Source: CAVVJA01 sp963809815
GTDB taxonomy: Bacteria > Actinomycetota > Actinomycetes > Mycobacteriales > Jatrophihabitantaceae
Length of the DNA stretch: 64,000 nucleotides
Direction: 5' to 3'
Assembly (NCBI GenBank): GCA_963809815.1
Contig: CAWELM010000024.1
Location: 124,001 to 188,000, forward strand
Shown here one piece after another: positions 32,516-41,102 of this stretch (position 1 is the stretch's first letter; each line of letters opens with the position of its first letter). The notes beneath the pieces are model-generated. The model was not told the DNA's origin. It searched no databases and was given only the letters and a program-made list of their open reading frames with translations. A program made the position numbers and the translations under genes.

Positions 32516-34321
32516 CTAAGCCCGCAGGAGGTCGGCCAGAACAGGATTGTCGATGTCTTGAGCGAGCAGCCGTGCGGATGTGAGAGCGGCCCGGTCGCCG
32601 GTGCGGTGGCGGTGTAGGTGGGCCCGCACGATGAGTTCGCGCATATCGCACCGCGCGGCGAGCGTGGCCAAGGTTCGGATTAGTGCGCCCGGGAATTCGT
32701 TGGAGCCGCGGTCGAGAGCGCTGCTGATCATCGTGTCGAGGACATGCGCGTGTACCCATTGGTATCGGTCGGGCACGCGAGTACTGCGAACGGCCGCCTC
32801 GGCGAGCCATCGATCTGCCATGTCGTGCTGCCCCCGCTTGGTGTTGAGCAAGCTCAGCCCGCGGGCAGCCATGCCTTCCCAGCAGGCGTCATTGAGCTGA
32901 CAAGCGAGGTGCCATGCGCGTTCGAGTGTTTCGGCCGCCACGTCACTCTTTCCGGCCGCGAGGTCGAGTTCAGCTCTAAGGGTCTGCGGCCACGGCAGGA
33001 ACGCCATCCAACGTTCTTCGTAGACCAACTCGATCGACTGCGTTACTGCCGTAGTTGCCTGGCTTCGCTCACCACGGAGCAGGTGCGCGCGCGCGATCAG
33101 TGAGAGTGACCAGGCCTGCTGGCGGCGATCGCGGCAACGATCAGCCCGTTCGACCGACTCCAGCAACAGCTGAAAGGCGCGGGGATAGTCGGCTCGATCC
33201 GAGGCGTTCATTCCGCGGACGCCGAGGATTGCCGCCAACTCTTCGTCAGTCTCGGCGTGTACCTCAGCTTTACTAAGGGCCGCTTCAGCGGTATCGCGCC
33301 GGCCCGCCTGTACCTCGACGAAACCCAGCTCCCGATAGGCCGTGACGGCAGTCGGACGGTCGCCGGTCTGCCAAGCAAGTTCGATTGCTTCGTGCAGCAG
33401 AATCGAACCCTCCTGGTCTCGGCCGCGGGTGGCGTGGATCAGTGCGCCCCCGAGCGCGGCGAGCGCCTGCCCCGTCAATTGCGTGTCCGCATAGCGGTCT
33501 GCTTCGGCCGCCGCCCAGCGGAGACACTGCAGTCCGGCCTCGACCGCGCCGGCGGCGATCGCGGCGCGACCCGCTTCGAGCTGGCTGAGAGCAGCCGCGC
33601 GCCCGCCGAGAGGGGCGATCATGGAAGAGTTGGAGCCGTTCGTCGCCGCATCGCGAAGGGCGGCGGAGGCTGGTATTCCGAGCTCGCGTTGCAGGATGTC
33701 GTCGGCCACCGCCACCTCTCGCAACGCTGCGTCGCGATTGCCAGACATTGCCAGACTGCGTACGAGTAGTTCGTGATTGCCCTCCTCCAGCGGATTCGAG
33801 GCCACGGCCGCGGCCGCGAAGGCGACCGCATCGCGGGCCTGCCCGGTGGCCAGTAGGGCAACCGCGGCCTCCCGCAACCGTGCCTCCCGGGTTGCGGACA
33901 AGCGGTGTCGCTCGACGACGAGCCAGGAGTCGAGCGCCGGACTATTGGACAAGTCCAGGCCTTCGAGCAGCTCGCCTTCGAGCCTCAGGAGTTCGGCCGG
34001 ATCAGCCTGATCTGCGACCAGGGTGTGGACGTCCACGGCGACGTCCACACCTATCGTGCAGATGAGCGGATCGCCTTCGAAGGTGATGGCAGCGCCGAGG
34101 CAGCGCCGTAGTTCGGCCAGCGTCCACCGAAGTGCGCGCAGCGGATCGTCGGCGTCGCCGAACAGCATCTCGGCCACGCGTCGGCGGCCGGGTGGTCGTT
34201 CCGCGAGCAGTAGATAACCGAGCAGCACCCACGCCTTTCGGCCGCGCGGCGGCCGCAACGGCTGGCCGTCCCGCTGTATCGCAGGAACACCGAGCAGTCG
34301 GATCGTGACCACGGGCCTCAC
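32516..34321 (-). CDS. SARP/BTAD-type transcriptional regulator with TPR repeats
   Basis: A 601-residue regulator. Residues 5-95 form an OmpR-like winged helix (VTIRLLGVPAIQRDGQPLRPPRGRKAWVLLGYLLLAE), and 95-225 the BTAD helices (DSWLVVERHRLSATREARL to DILQRELGIPASAALRDA). The remainder (about 240-600) is TPR-like helix pairs with GQALAALGGALIHATRGRDQEG and AWSLSLIARAHLLRGERSQA. No Walker A loop is present, unlike the regulator at 9.7 kb. Known: SARPs activate secondary-metabolite genes, but many control other traits. Target unknown; the upstream neighbour on the same strand is a tautomerase, 119 bp away. Confidence 0.87.
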   Translation of the reverse strand: MRPVVTIRLLGVPAIQRDGQPLRPPRGRKAWVLLGYLLLAERPPGRRRVAEMLFGDADDPLRALRWTLAELRRCLGAAITFEGDPLICTIGVDVAVDVHTLVADQADPAELLRLEGELLEGLDLSNSPALDSWLVVERHRLSATREARLREAAVALLATGQARDAVAFAAAAVASNPLEEGNHELLVRSLAMSGNRDAALREVAVADDILQRELGIPASAALRDAATNGSNSSMIAPLGGRAAALSQLEAGRAAIAAGAVEAGLQCLRWAAAEADRYADTQLTGQALAALGGALIHATRGRDQEGSILLHEAIELAWQTGDRPTAVTAYRELGFVEVQAGRRDTAEAALSKAEVHAETDEELAAILGVRGMNASDRADYPRAFQLLLESVERADRCRDRRQQAWSLSLIARAHLLRGERSQATTAVTQSIELVYEERWMAFLPWPQTLRAELDLAAGKSDVAAETLERAWHLACQLNDACWEGMAARGLSLLNTKRGQHDMADRWLAEAAVRSTRVPDRYQWVHAHVLDTMISSALDRGSNEFPGALIRTLATLAARCDMRELIVRAHLHRHRTGDRAALTSARLLAQDIDNPVLADLLRA

Positions 34322-34440
34322 CTCGTCTGCTTGGATCTTCGCCGCTGCGCTGCGGCTAGTACAGCCAAACGCGTGCTGGCCGGGAAGGTCGACCGACGCC
34401 GAAACCGGCGCCGGCCGATCTTCCCGTCACGTCATCAGAA

Positions 34441-34677
34441 TCAGCCAGTGGCCGACAGCGGTGCACTACCCCGCAGGGTATGTACGTCGGCGGTCGATAC
34501 GCGCTGACCACCGAACGCCCAATCCCCGCTGCGGACCTCCTCGAGCACCACCACGGTGTAGTTGCGGACGCCCTCACCCTCCACGGCGACAACGGCTTCG
34601 GTGATGCCATGGATCATTTCCGCCTTCTCCTCGGGCGAAAACACGTTCTCGATGACCTTGACATTGACGTACGGCAT
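34441..34677 (-). CDS. 4-oxalocrotonate tautomerase family protein
   Basis: A 78-residue tautomerase. After Met removal Pro1 would be the catalytic base: MPYVNVKVIENVFSPEEKAEM. The rest follows the family: IHGITEAVVAVEGEGVRNYTVVVLEEVRSGDWAFGG, with an Arg in the EVRSGDW turn. The start at 34677 is fixed by the need for an N-terminal Pro and by GGAAGG upstream; a longer frame to 34737 is rejected. Known: hexamers that tautomerise 2-hydroxymuconate-type substrates. Divergent from the small basic protein gene at 34888. Confidence 0.9.
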   Translation of the reverse strand: MPYVNVKVIENVFSPEEKAEMIHGITEAVVAVEGEGVRNYTVVVLEEVRSGDWAFGGQRVSTADVHTLRGSAPLSATG

Positions 34678-34887
34678 GGCCTTTTCCTTCCAGGTTGTCG
34701 TGACTTTGCCTGTCGACGAGTCACCGTTGTCGGCCACCGTGTGACGAAGTGTTTGAGGCTGAGCGAGCCGATTGCGGAGTGCTCTACGTCACTAGATGGT
34801 TCGATTCGCGGGCCGTCACACGCCCCGTCACACCCCGTCCCGGGACCGTCGGCACATCACGCAACCAACGAAGGAGTGGGTTCGGCG

Positions 34888-35217
34888 ATGATCACGCATT
34901 TCAGCGCGGCTGTGGCGGAAGAGCGGCGCCACCGGTGGATGGCCGAAGCCCGCGTCGCCCATGCCGCGCGGCTGGCGCGTCAGGCGAGGCGATCCCACCG
35001 GCCAGCAAGGTCTCGCGTATCGGCACTCTGGTTCCTCGGACGAATCCAGAGGCGATCTGTCGCGGACCCCGCGACCGCCACGCCCCGGCCGGTTCCTGCG
35101 CGCAACCCGCAGAGCCTGCCCCATCGAACGGGCGACATCAGCAATCGCATCGCGACGGCGCCCGCTCGGCAGCATGTCGCTGGCGCTCCGCCGGTCCCGA
35201 CTGGAAGCCGACAATGA
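34888..35217 (+). CDS. short basic hypothetical protein, 109 aa
   Basis: Begins MITHFSAAVAEERRHRWMAE and continues as a basic helix (ARVAHAARLARQARRSHRPAR). The C-terminal half is Pro/Arg-rich and may be poorly ordered. AAGGAG lies ten bases before the ATG. Its stop overlaps the start of the acetyltransferase gene (ATGA), indicating translational coupling. I recognise the N-terminal pattern as common in actinobacterial small proteins of unknown role, similar in style to the protein at 13011. Confidence 0.62.
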   Translation: MITHFSAAVAEERRHRWMAEARVAHAARLARQARRSHRPARSRVSALWFLGRIQRRSVADPATATPRPVPARNPQSLPHRTGDISNRIATAPARQHVAGAPPVPTGSRQ

Positions 35218-35918
35218 CTACGTACGCGTCTCCCCGGCCACGTTCGACGCTCAAATTGGGCAACATAGGTTCCGCACGCTTCACCGCTCGCCCGGCGCGC
35301 CGTGGCCGGACGCTAGCCAGGGAGCTGGTTCTCGGCGACGGCAGTACCGTGCTTTTGCGGCAAATCGGGGTTGCTGACGGACCCCTCCTGTTGGACGGCT
35401 TCGGCCGGTTGAGCGCGGAGTCGCGCCAAGCGCGCTTTCTTATCCGGAAAGACGAGCTAACCGACGCAGAGGTGCGCTATTTCACCGACCTCGACCATCA
35501 CGATCACGAGGCTATCGTCGCGCTGAGTGCCGCGGATGGTCGTGGCGTGGGTGTTGCGCGCTTCGTCAGAGCGGTCGACGACGACCAGGCCGCCGAAGTG
35601 GCGGTCACCGTGGTCGATGACTGGCAGCGACGGGGCCTTGGCGCCGTGCTGCTCCGCCAACTGCTCGAGCGCGCGCTGCAGGAGGGCATCCGGCGATTCA
35701 CCGCGCTGATCGATGACAGCAACACGGCGATGCTCGGGCTGCTACGCAGCCTGGGGGTTCAATCACACGTCCTCGATCGCGAGTTCGGCGCCACCGAGTA
35801 CTCGATCAGGATTGATGAAGCGCCCGAACGGTCCACCTTCGCCCAACCGCACGTCCAGCAACGGGTACGTCGTCCGGCGACGAGCGGTAGCGAGGCCAGG
35901 GCCGCTGACGGGGCGTGA
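35214..35918 (+). CDS. GNAT family N-acetyltransferase
   Basis: A 234-residue protein with one GNAT domain at about 45-200. Core segments: ELVLGDGSTVLLRQIGVADGPLLLDGFGRLS, then IVALSAADGRGVGVARFVRAVDDDQAAEVAVTVVDDWQRRGLGAVLLRQLLERALQEGI, where the Q/RxxGxG/A acetyl-CoA loop is QRRGLG. A C-terminal SLGVQSH-like strand follows. There are 35-40 extra basic residues at the N-terminus. Some actinobacterial members acetylate protein lysines, sometimes under cAMP control; no cyclic-nucleotide domain is seen here. It is coupled to the small ORF upstream through a 4-bp overlap. Confidence 0.88.
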   Translation: MTTYASPRPRSTLKLGNIGSARFTARPARRGRTLARELVLGDGSTVLLRQIGVADGPLLLDGFGRLSAESRQARFLIRKDELTDAEVRYFTDLDHHDHEAIVALSAADGRGVGVARFVRAVDDDQAAEVAVTVVDDWQRRGLGAVLLRQLLERALQEGIRRFTALIDDSNTAMLGLLRSLGVQSHVLDREFGATEYSIRIDEAPERSTFAQPHVQQRVRRPATSGSEARAADGA

Positions 35919-35975
35919 TCTTCGGCCGACCCGGACGGAAGGCATCTTCCTGCCCGCGTGACCTGGAATCCGGGC

Positions 35976-36998
35976 TCAGTCGGCGACGTCGATCAGGACC
36001 TTGCCGACGACTCCGCGCTCGACCGCAGCATGGGCGGCCACCGCGTCCTCCATCGGGAAGTGGTGCAGTGGAAGTCCGGCGTGGCGACCGACGTGGATGG
36101 CGCGGTCCAGCAGCGCGTCCGTGACGCCCTCGACCGCGTCGGCCATGGCCCGGGCCGGCGAGGTGTACATCAGCACGAACTGCCAGCGGGCGTTCACCAT
36201 CATGAGAGGGCGCGTCGGGATGGTGAATTCGTTGCCGCCGTTGTTCGCGTAGATCGCCACCGAACCGAGTGGCGCCAGGACCGCGGCGTCGATGGCAGCG
36301 TTCTGAGCGGGCGACACCTCGACCACCGTGTGCACGCCGCCAGCCGCGACCTTGCGGATCTCCGACTCAACGTCCTGACGGGTGTAGTCGATGACATGGT
36401 CGGCGCCGGCCGCGGCCGCCAGCTGCGCTTTCTCCGGGCTGCTCACCGTGGTGATCACTGTGGCATCCGACCAATGGGCGAGCTGGATCGCCGCGTTGCC
36501 CACCGCGCCGGCACCGCCGGCGACGAGCACGAAGCGACCGTCGAGAGTGCCCGGGCCGAGTCGGTGCGGTCCACCCTCGGTGGCCGTGAGACAGCGATGG
36601 GCGGTGAGAAATGGCACGCCGAGGCTCGCGCCCAAGTCGAATGACGCGTCGTCCGGCAGCGGCACGACGCGCCGCGCTGGGACCAGCGCGTACTCCTGCG
36701 CTGTGCCCTCGGCCCGCTGGTAGGCGGCCTCCCAAACCCACACACGCTGGCCGACCCACCTCGCGTCGACGCCCTGGCCCACTGCGTCAATCACACCGGA
36801 ACCGTCCTGGTTCGGTGTCTGCGGCGGGATTACCGGCTCGGCCATGGCACTGCCGCGGCGGGACTTCCAGTCGGTCGGGTTCACGCCTGAACGGACGATG
36901 CGTACCCGCATCTCACCCGAGCCGGGGTCGCTTCGCGGTTTGTCGATCAGCGTCAGGACCTCAGGATCACCAGTGCGCTCGTAGACGACGGCTCGCAT
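35976..36998 (-). CDS. NADPH:quinone reductase-type zinc-free MDR oxidoreductase
   Basis: A 340-residue medium-chain dehydrogenase/reductase. N-terminal GroES-like domain: MRAVVYERTGDPEVLTLIDKP, then VRIVRSGVNPTDWKSRRG, where zinc-ADH Cys ligands are absent. The nucleotide loop is FVLVAGGAGAVGNAAIQLA (AxxGxxG type), followed by TTVSSPEKAQLAAAAGADHVIDY. C-terminal end: MEDAVAAHAAVERGVVGKVLIDV. The pattern fits the quinone oxidoreductase subfamily using NADPH. Substrate unknown. Followed on the same strand by nothing close; the F420 gene lies 42 bp upstream, so cotranscription is possible. Confidence 0.92.
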   Translation of the reverse strand: MRAVVYERTGDPEVLTLIDKPRSDPGSGEMRVRIVRSGVNPTDWKSRRGSAMAEPVIPPQTPNQDGSGVIDAVGQGVDARWVGQRVWVWEAAYQRAEGTAQEYALVPARRVVPLPDDASFDLGASLGVPFLTAHRCLTATEGGPHRLGPGTLDGRFVLVAGGAGAVGNAAIQLAHWSDATVITTVSSPEKAQLAAAAGADHVIDYTRQDVESEIRKVAAGGVHTVVEVSPAQNAAIDAAVLAPLGSVAIYANNGGNEFTIPTRPLMMVNARWQFVLMYTSPARAMADAVEGVTDALLDRAIHVGRHAGLPLHHFPMEDAVAAHAAVERGVVGKVLIDVAD

Positions 36999-37040
36999 GG
37001 TCCGACCGTAGTGTGGGTATGTGTCGCGGCCGCGTAAGGG

Positions 37041-37412
37041 CTAGTCGATTCCGAAGCTGTTGACCTTCTCCGGATGAATGCGGATGAAGGCACCGCCGAA
37101 ACCTGGACCGAGGCCGGCGCCGCCGGTCGGGAGCGCCTGGGCGCGGCCTCGAATCTCGAGCATGCGCGGCTGCCACGGGTTGATGGACATCAGATCGTCG
37201 ATGACAATTGCCGCCCAGCCGCTTTGCTGTACGTCGCGGTACTTCTTTGTCGTGTGGACGTGCTGACCACCGACGTCGATCGTGCCGAGGTCGGCGTTGT
37301 ACCGGAATGATGTTGGGACGACATGCGGCTTGTGATCGGCGCCAGCCGTGGCAAGTCGCCCGAGACGCTGGCCGGTGAGGTAGTCGATCTGGGCTGCAGT
37401 GAGTTCGGCCAT
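37041..37412 (-). CDS. PPOX class F420-dependent oxidoreductase
   Basis: A 123-residue split-barrel flavin/deazaflavin-binding protein: MAELTAAQIDYLTGQRLGRLATAGADHKPHVVPTSF at the N-terminus, then HVHTTKKYRDVQQSGWAAIVIDD and EIRGRAQAL. This matches the F420-dependent subgroup of pyridoxamine-phosphate-oxidase-like proteins common in actinobacteria. Small homodimers that reduce enones or other small molecules. The ATG at 37412 is preferred to the longer MCTWG extension because homologous proteins start at MAELT. Points to F420 synthesis in the host. Confidence 0.88.
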   Translation of the reverse strand: MAELTAAQIDYLTGQRLGRLATAGADHKPHVVPTSFRYNADLGTIDVGGQHVHTTKKYRDVQQSGWAAIVIDDLMSINPWQPRMLEIRGRAQALPTGGAGLGPGFGGAFIRIHPEKVNSFGID

Positions 37413-37549
37413 GCCCCAAGTACACATCTTGTAGTCGACTTCAGGTCAAGGCTCACAACTGATGTCGTGACGCTTGGACTTATAGCTTCCGGGCGACGTA
37501 TCTCCAAGATCACCAACAAGAGCGCAACCGAGAGGCCGGCAAGACGATG

Positions 37550-38413
37550 TCAGCTCGATTGCGGCAATTTCACCGGGCGACGGCTGGTGCGCGGCGCTGA
37601 CGGGGGAGGTACGACCGGCCCGATATCCCCGTCCGGAGCCTCGTCGAGATCGACGATCACCGGCGCATGGTCGCTGGGCCCGGTTCCCTTTCGCGCGTGC
37701 CGATCTACCCAGGCCGCCTTGACCCGGCTCGCGACCGGCGCGCTGGCGAGGATCAGGTCGATGCGCATCCCCAAGTCCTGGTGGAACATGCCGGCCCGGT
37801 AATCCCAGTAAGTGAAGACTCGATCGGTGGGCCAGTGATCGCGGACGACGTCGTGTAAGCCGACGTCTTGCAGCGCACGCAAGGCCGCGCGCTCTGGCTC
37901 GGTGACATGGGTTTGCCCGATGTAGGCCTCCGGATCGAACACATCGGCATCGGTTGGCGCGATGTTCATGTCGCCGCAGATCACCGCATTCGACGGCCCG
38001 GCCGCCGCGGAGTCGCGCAGCGCCGCGAGCCAGGCGAGCTTGTAATGGTAATGCTCTGAGTCGGGCACCCGTCCGTTGGGAACGTAGACCGACTGCACCC
38101 GGATTCCGCCGCAAGTCGCCGTCACCGCCCGAGCCTCGAGGTTCGGAAAACCGGGAGCGCCCGGTAGCCCCGGCGTCACATCGTCCAGCCCAACCCGAGA
38201 GAGGACCGCGACTCCGTTCCACTGGGCTTCGCCGTGGTAGGCGACTTGGTACCCGCGACCGTCGAGCTCAGCGCCGAGCAGCTCCGCAAACGCGTCGTTC
38301 GAGAGCTTCGTCTCCTGCAGGCACACCACATCGGGGCGACGCTGGTCCAACCAGGGCAAGAGGCGCGGCACCCGTTGTTTGACCGAATTGACGTTCCAGG
38401 TCGCAATACGCAC
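37550..38413 (-). CDS. xthA: exodeoxyribonuclease III
   Basis: A 287-residue AP endonuclease/exonuclease of the EEP fold. Catalytic landmarks: N7 in ATWNVNSVKQR, E34 in CLQETK, CGDMNIAP (Asp and Asn pair), and the C-terminal SDHAPV with the catalytic His. Metal-dependent 3'-5' exonuclease and AP endonuclease in base excision repair. About 30 extra Pro/Ser-rich residues extend beyond the usual length of about 260. ATG at 38413. Divergent from the LMW phosphatase gene at 38507. Confidence 0.95.
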   Translation of the reverse strand: MRIATWNVNSVKQRVPRLLPWLDQRRPDVVCLQETKLSNDAFAELLGAELDGRGYQVAYHGEAQWNGVAVLSRVGLDDVTPGLPGAPGFPNLEARAVTATCGGIRVQSVYVPNGRVPDSEHYHYKLAWLAALRDSAAAGPSNAVICGDMNIAPTDADVFDPEAYIGQTHVTEPERAALRALQDVGLHDVVRDHWPTDRVFTYWDYRAGMFHQDLGMRIDLILASAPVASRVKAAWVDRHARKGTGPSDHAPVIVDLDEAPDGDIGPVVPPPSAPRTSRRPVKLPQSS

Positions 38414-38506
38414 CCGACCAACCGTAGTCGGCGCCCGGGGCCGCCGAGCCGTCCCGCCACGGGCGAGGCACGAGCGACGCGCTCCTTGCCGCGATAGGTT
38501 TCTCAG

Positions 38507-38962
38507 GTGGGGCGTGAGCCAACGCGGCTGCTGTTCGTCTGCCTGGGCAACATCTGCCGATCTCCGACCGCCGAAGCGGTCATGCAGCAGTTAATCACCG
38601 CAAGCGGGCTCGATTCACGGTTCGAGGTCGACAGCGCGGGCATCGGCGGATGGCACGAGGGCGAACCGCCGGATCGGCGGGCCCGGAAGGCTGCCGCCCG
38701 CCGAGGCGTGCACCTTCGCGGGAGCGCTCGCACGATCACCGCTGCAGATTTCGACCGGTTCGACCTGATCGTCTCGGTCGACGAGTCGAATCTGGCCGCA
38801 TTACGGCGGCTGGCTCCGGCCGGATCGCGAGCCGAGCTGCGCAAGTTGGCTCCCGAGGATGTTCCTGACCCTTACTACGGCGGCGCCGGCGGATTCGCGG
38901 CGGCATTCGACGTGATCGAAGCCGCCTGCGCCCGGCTGCTCGATGAGCTTCGTCAAGACTGA
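38507..38962 (+). CDS. low molecular weight protein-tyrosine phosphatase
   Basis: A 151-residue phosphatase. The P-loop is C12-LGNIC-R18 followed by S19 (VCLGNICRSP), and the general acid is D121 in DPYYGG. Other conserved segments: TAEAVMQQL and VDSAGIGGWHEGEPPD. The GTG at 38507 is the only reasonable start. Known: dephosphorylates tyrosines and small phosphorylated compounds. The gene overlaps the fructosamine kinase by 20 bp, a gene pair also seen elsewhere and suggestive of a shared role in handling phosphorylated glycation adducts. Confidence 0.95.
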   Translation: MGREPTRLLFVCLGNICRSPTAEAVMQQLITASGLDSRFEVDSAGIGGWHEGEPPDRRARKAAARRGVHLRGSARTITAADFDRFDLIVSVDESNLAALRRLAPAGSRAELRKLAPEDVPDPYYGGAGGFAAAFDVIEAACARLLDELRQD

Positions 38963-39635
38963 TCCGGCCCCGTTGGAGGCGGCCGGGCTGCGGTGGCTAG
39001 CTGACGCGGGAGCGCGGGTGCCGGCCATCATCGAGGACTCGCCGCGCCGCTTGGTGCTGACCCGCATCGCGCCCGGACGCCTCGACGCCGACGGGGAGGA
39101 GGATCTCGGCCGCATGCTCGCGGGCATGCACCGGGCCGGCGCGCCGCATGTCGGGTCACTGCCGGCGCCGGGCCGATTCTTCGTAGGTCGCTGTGAGCTC
39201 GACTCACCGCTCGATGCCGCTGACGACTGGAATGCCTACTATCTGCAACACCGCTGCTTGCCGCTCGCGAATCGGGTGGGCTTGTCCGCCGTGGTGGAAC
39301 GGGTGCGGGTCGACGCGCCGCCCGAGCCGCCGGCCCGGCTGCACGGTGACCTGTGGAGTGGCAACATCCTGGCGGATGTTCATGGCCAGGCCTGGTTGAT
39401 CGATCCGGCTGCCTACGGCGGTCATCGCGAGATAGACCTGGCGATGCTCGATCTGTTCGGGCGGATTCCCGACCGGACCGTCGCCGCATATGAAGAGGTC
39501 ACCCCGTTGGCTGACGGCTGGCGGGAACGCATCGGTCTGTGGCAGTTGTTTCCGCTGCTGGTGCACGCCGTGCTCTTCGATGGTGGGTACCTCAGGCAGG
39601 CGGGGGAGCTGGCCGGGCAGCTCGTGTCCCGCTAG
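38943..39635 (+). CDS. fructosamine kinase family protein
   Basis: A 230-residue kinase of the FN3K family. Catalytic loop: PPARLHGDLWSGNILAD, with LHGDLWSGN diagnostic, then WLIDPAAYGGHREIDLAML. The C-terminal segment EVTPLADGWRERIGLWQLFPLLVHAVLFDGGY is typical. The N-terminal ATP-binding strands are shorter than in the full family (about 285 residues), starting FVKTDPAPLEAAGLRWLADAG. The gene begins 20 bp before the phosphatase stop. Known: phosphorylates ketoamine adducts on proteins so they fall off. Coupled expression likely. Confidence 0.92.
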   Translation: MSFVKTDPAPLEAAGLRWLADAGARVPAIIEDSPRRLVLTRIAPGRLDADGEEDLGRMLAGMHRAGAPHVGSLPAPGRFFVGRCELDSPLDAADDWNAYYLQHRCLPLANRVGLSAVVERVRVDAPPEPPARLHGDLWSGNILADVHGQAWLIDPAAYGGHREIDLAMLDLFGRIPDRTVAAYEEVTPLADGWRERIGLWQLFPLLVHAVLFDGGYLRQAGELAGQLVSR

Positions 39636-40519
39636 CGGAGCGACTTCAATCGGGCGCTATCGTCCGAGCGACTTGGGCTAAGGTCGGCCAGTCCGGCGAC
39701 TCCTGCACGCATCGCGCGAACAGCCATAGACCGCAGCCGATCGGGGTCGAGGTCGAGCAGGCCGGCCATGCGTCGCACCAGTCCTCGGGGGTCCGCCAAC
39801 AGTCGCGACTCACAGTTGAGCATGTGCTGTAGGGCGTCGTAGGTCGGGTCGCCCCGGTACGGCTTTGGGTCGACAACAAGCCATGGTTCGCGCTCGGCCG
39901 CGAGCACATTGCCGGCGTGTAGGTCGGTGCACAGAAGCGTCTCGTCGGTGCCACTCGACGGCAGCTCGCGGAACAGAGCTATTCCGGCCCGGGCCAGGTC
40001 GCTATCGAGGAGGGTGGTCCGGGCAGCGTTCTCCTCGAACTGCGCCGCCCACAGATCGCACATGGATTGAAGCGGCCGGAACGGGCCATCGGCCGGTGGT
40101 TGCCGCCAGAGTCGATGGAGCAAGCCGGCGATGATCAGGTCCTGCTCGGGCTCGGGAAGCGTCTCTAGCGTGGTACCCGGGCGGCATCGCTCGAGCAGGA
40201 GCGCCAGCGTGCTGCCGTCGATCTCCTCGACCGCGTGCAGGCGTACGGTGCCATTCCCGTCCCAGATCCGCAGTCCTTCGGCTTCGTGGGCCGCTTCCGG
40301 GTGTCGCCACGCGATCTTGACAACGAGATCGTGGTCGGTGCCGGACGCCGGCGCAACCCAGGCGGTCTGCCCGCCGGGCTGGAACGGCTCATCGACGCGT
40401 ACCGACCAGATCCGTTCGACGACGGCGACCACCTCCGGCAGGTTCCGGAGCCAATCCGATCTACCTTCTTGGGAGGCCGCATCGAGGAGGTTGGCCGGCA
40501 TGCCCAACGGCTCCTTCAT
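39632..40519 (-). CDS. aminoglycoside/hydroxyurea phosphotransferase family kinase (APH(6)-like)
   Basis: A 295-residue small-molecule kinase. Core motif: LLCTDLHAGNVLAAEREPWLVVDPKPYRGDPTYDALQHML. The catalytic Asp and the following Asn are kept, but the usual HGD is CTD. The N-terminus PFQPGGQTAWVAPASGTDHDLVVKIAW forms the ATP strands. The family contains streptomycin-6-phosphotransferases. Resistance cannot be assumed without testing. Start is ATG 40519 (MKEPLG); a second Met eight residues in is possible. Convergent with FN3K, overlapping it by 4 bp. Confidence 0.88.
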   Translation of the reverse strand: MKEPLGMPANLLDAASQEGRSDWLRNLPEVVAVVERIWSVRVDEPFQPGGQTAWVAPASGTDHDLVVKIAWRHPEAAHEAEGLRIWDGNGTVRLHAVEEIDGSTLALLLERCRPGTTLETLPEPEQDLIIAGLLHRLWRQPPADGPFRPLQSMCDLWAAQFEENAARTTLLDSDLARAGIALFRELPSSGTDETLLCTDLHAGNVLAAEREPWLVVDPKPYRGDPTYDALQHMLNCESRLLADPRGLVRRMAGLLDLDPDRLRSMAVRAMRAGVAGLADLSPSRSDDSARLKSLR

Positions 40520-40591
40520 AAGGACGATCCTGCCCGCCCGGGCGAAGTCAGCGAGCCGACGCCGATCCTCACCTGCCGCCAGAATGGATGA

Positions 40592-41044
40592 ATGCGGATC
40601 CGAATCGAAGGAAACAACCTCCCTGGGCGGAGCTGCGCCGCCGATGGAACCTTCCCGGGCTACGACAACATTCACGTCGGGATTCAACGTCGCAACCAGC
40701 CGAATGACGTCGTCGATTTGTACGCCGGCGACTCTCCGGCCGCGGTCTGGACATTTGACGCGGCCGTAGTCGCCGCGCCGTTCCGACCAGATATTCGAGG
40801 GCCGTTCATCCAGGGCGCCCCGGGCCAACGTTTCGTCTATTTGTCTTGGGGCACCGTGGATTCGGAATCGACGTTCGTCGTGTTCCGCCGGGCAAAGCTC
40901 GTCCTCGCCGACATCGGTGCGGAGATTATCGCCGCTGCGGAGCAGTCCGGGGAGCTCACGGCGAGGCTGGGACTCACCGATGCGAGAGGCCAGCCCGTGT
41001 GTGCCCGAATCAAGCCACCGGCCGTGGAATGGTCCGCCAGGTAG
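40592..41044 (+). CDS. DUF5990 family protein
   Basis: A 150-residue soluble protein with beta-rich blocks: MRIRIEGNNLPGRSCAADGTF, then YDNIHVGIQRRNQPNDVVDLYAGDSPAAVWTFDA, then DIRGPFIQGAPGQRFVYLSWGTVD, and a C-terminal LTDARGQPVCARIKPPAVEWS. From memory this is DUF5990, found mainly in actinobacteria, function unknown. ATG at 40592, divergent from the kinase with a 72-bp spacer. No catalytic motif recognised. Confidence 0.85.
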   Translation: MRIRIEGNNLPGRSCAADGTFPGYDNIHVGIQRRNQPNDVVDLYAGDSPAAVWTFDAAVVAAPFRPDIRGPFIQGAPGQRFVYLSWGTVDSESTFVVFRRAKLVLADIGAEIIAAAEQSGELTARLGLTDARGQPVCARIKPPAVEWSAR

Positions 41045-41102
41045 CATCGACCACCTCGTCGGTGGGCGACCGACATGCCAGTGGCGCGCACAATGTGCTC
41101 TC

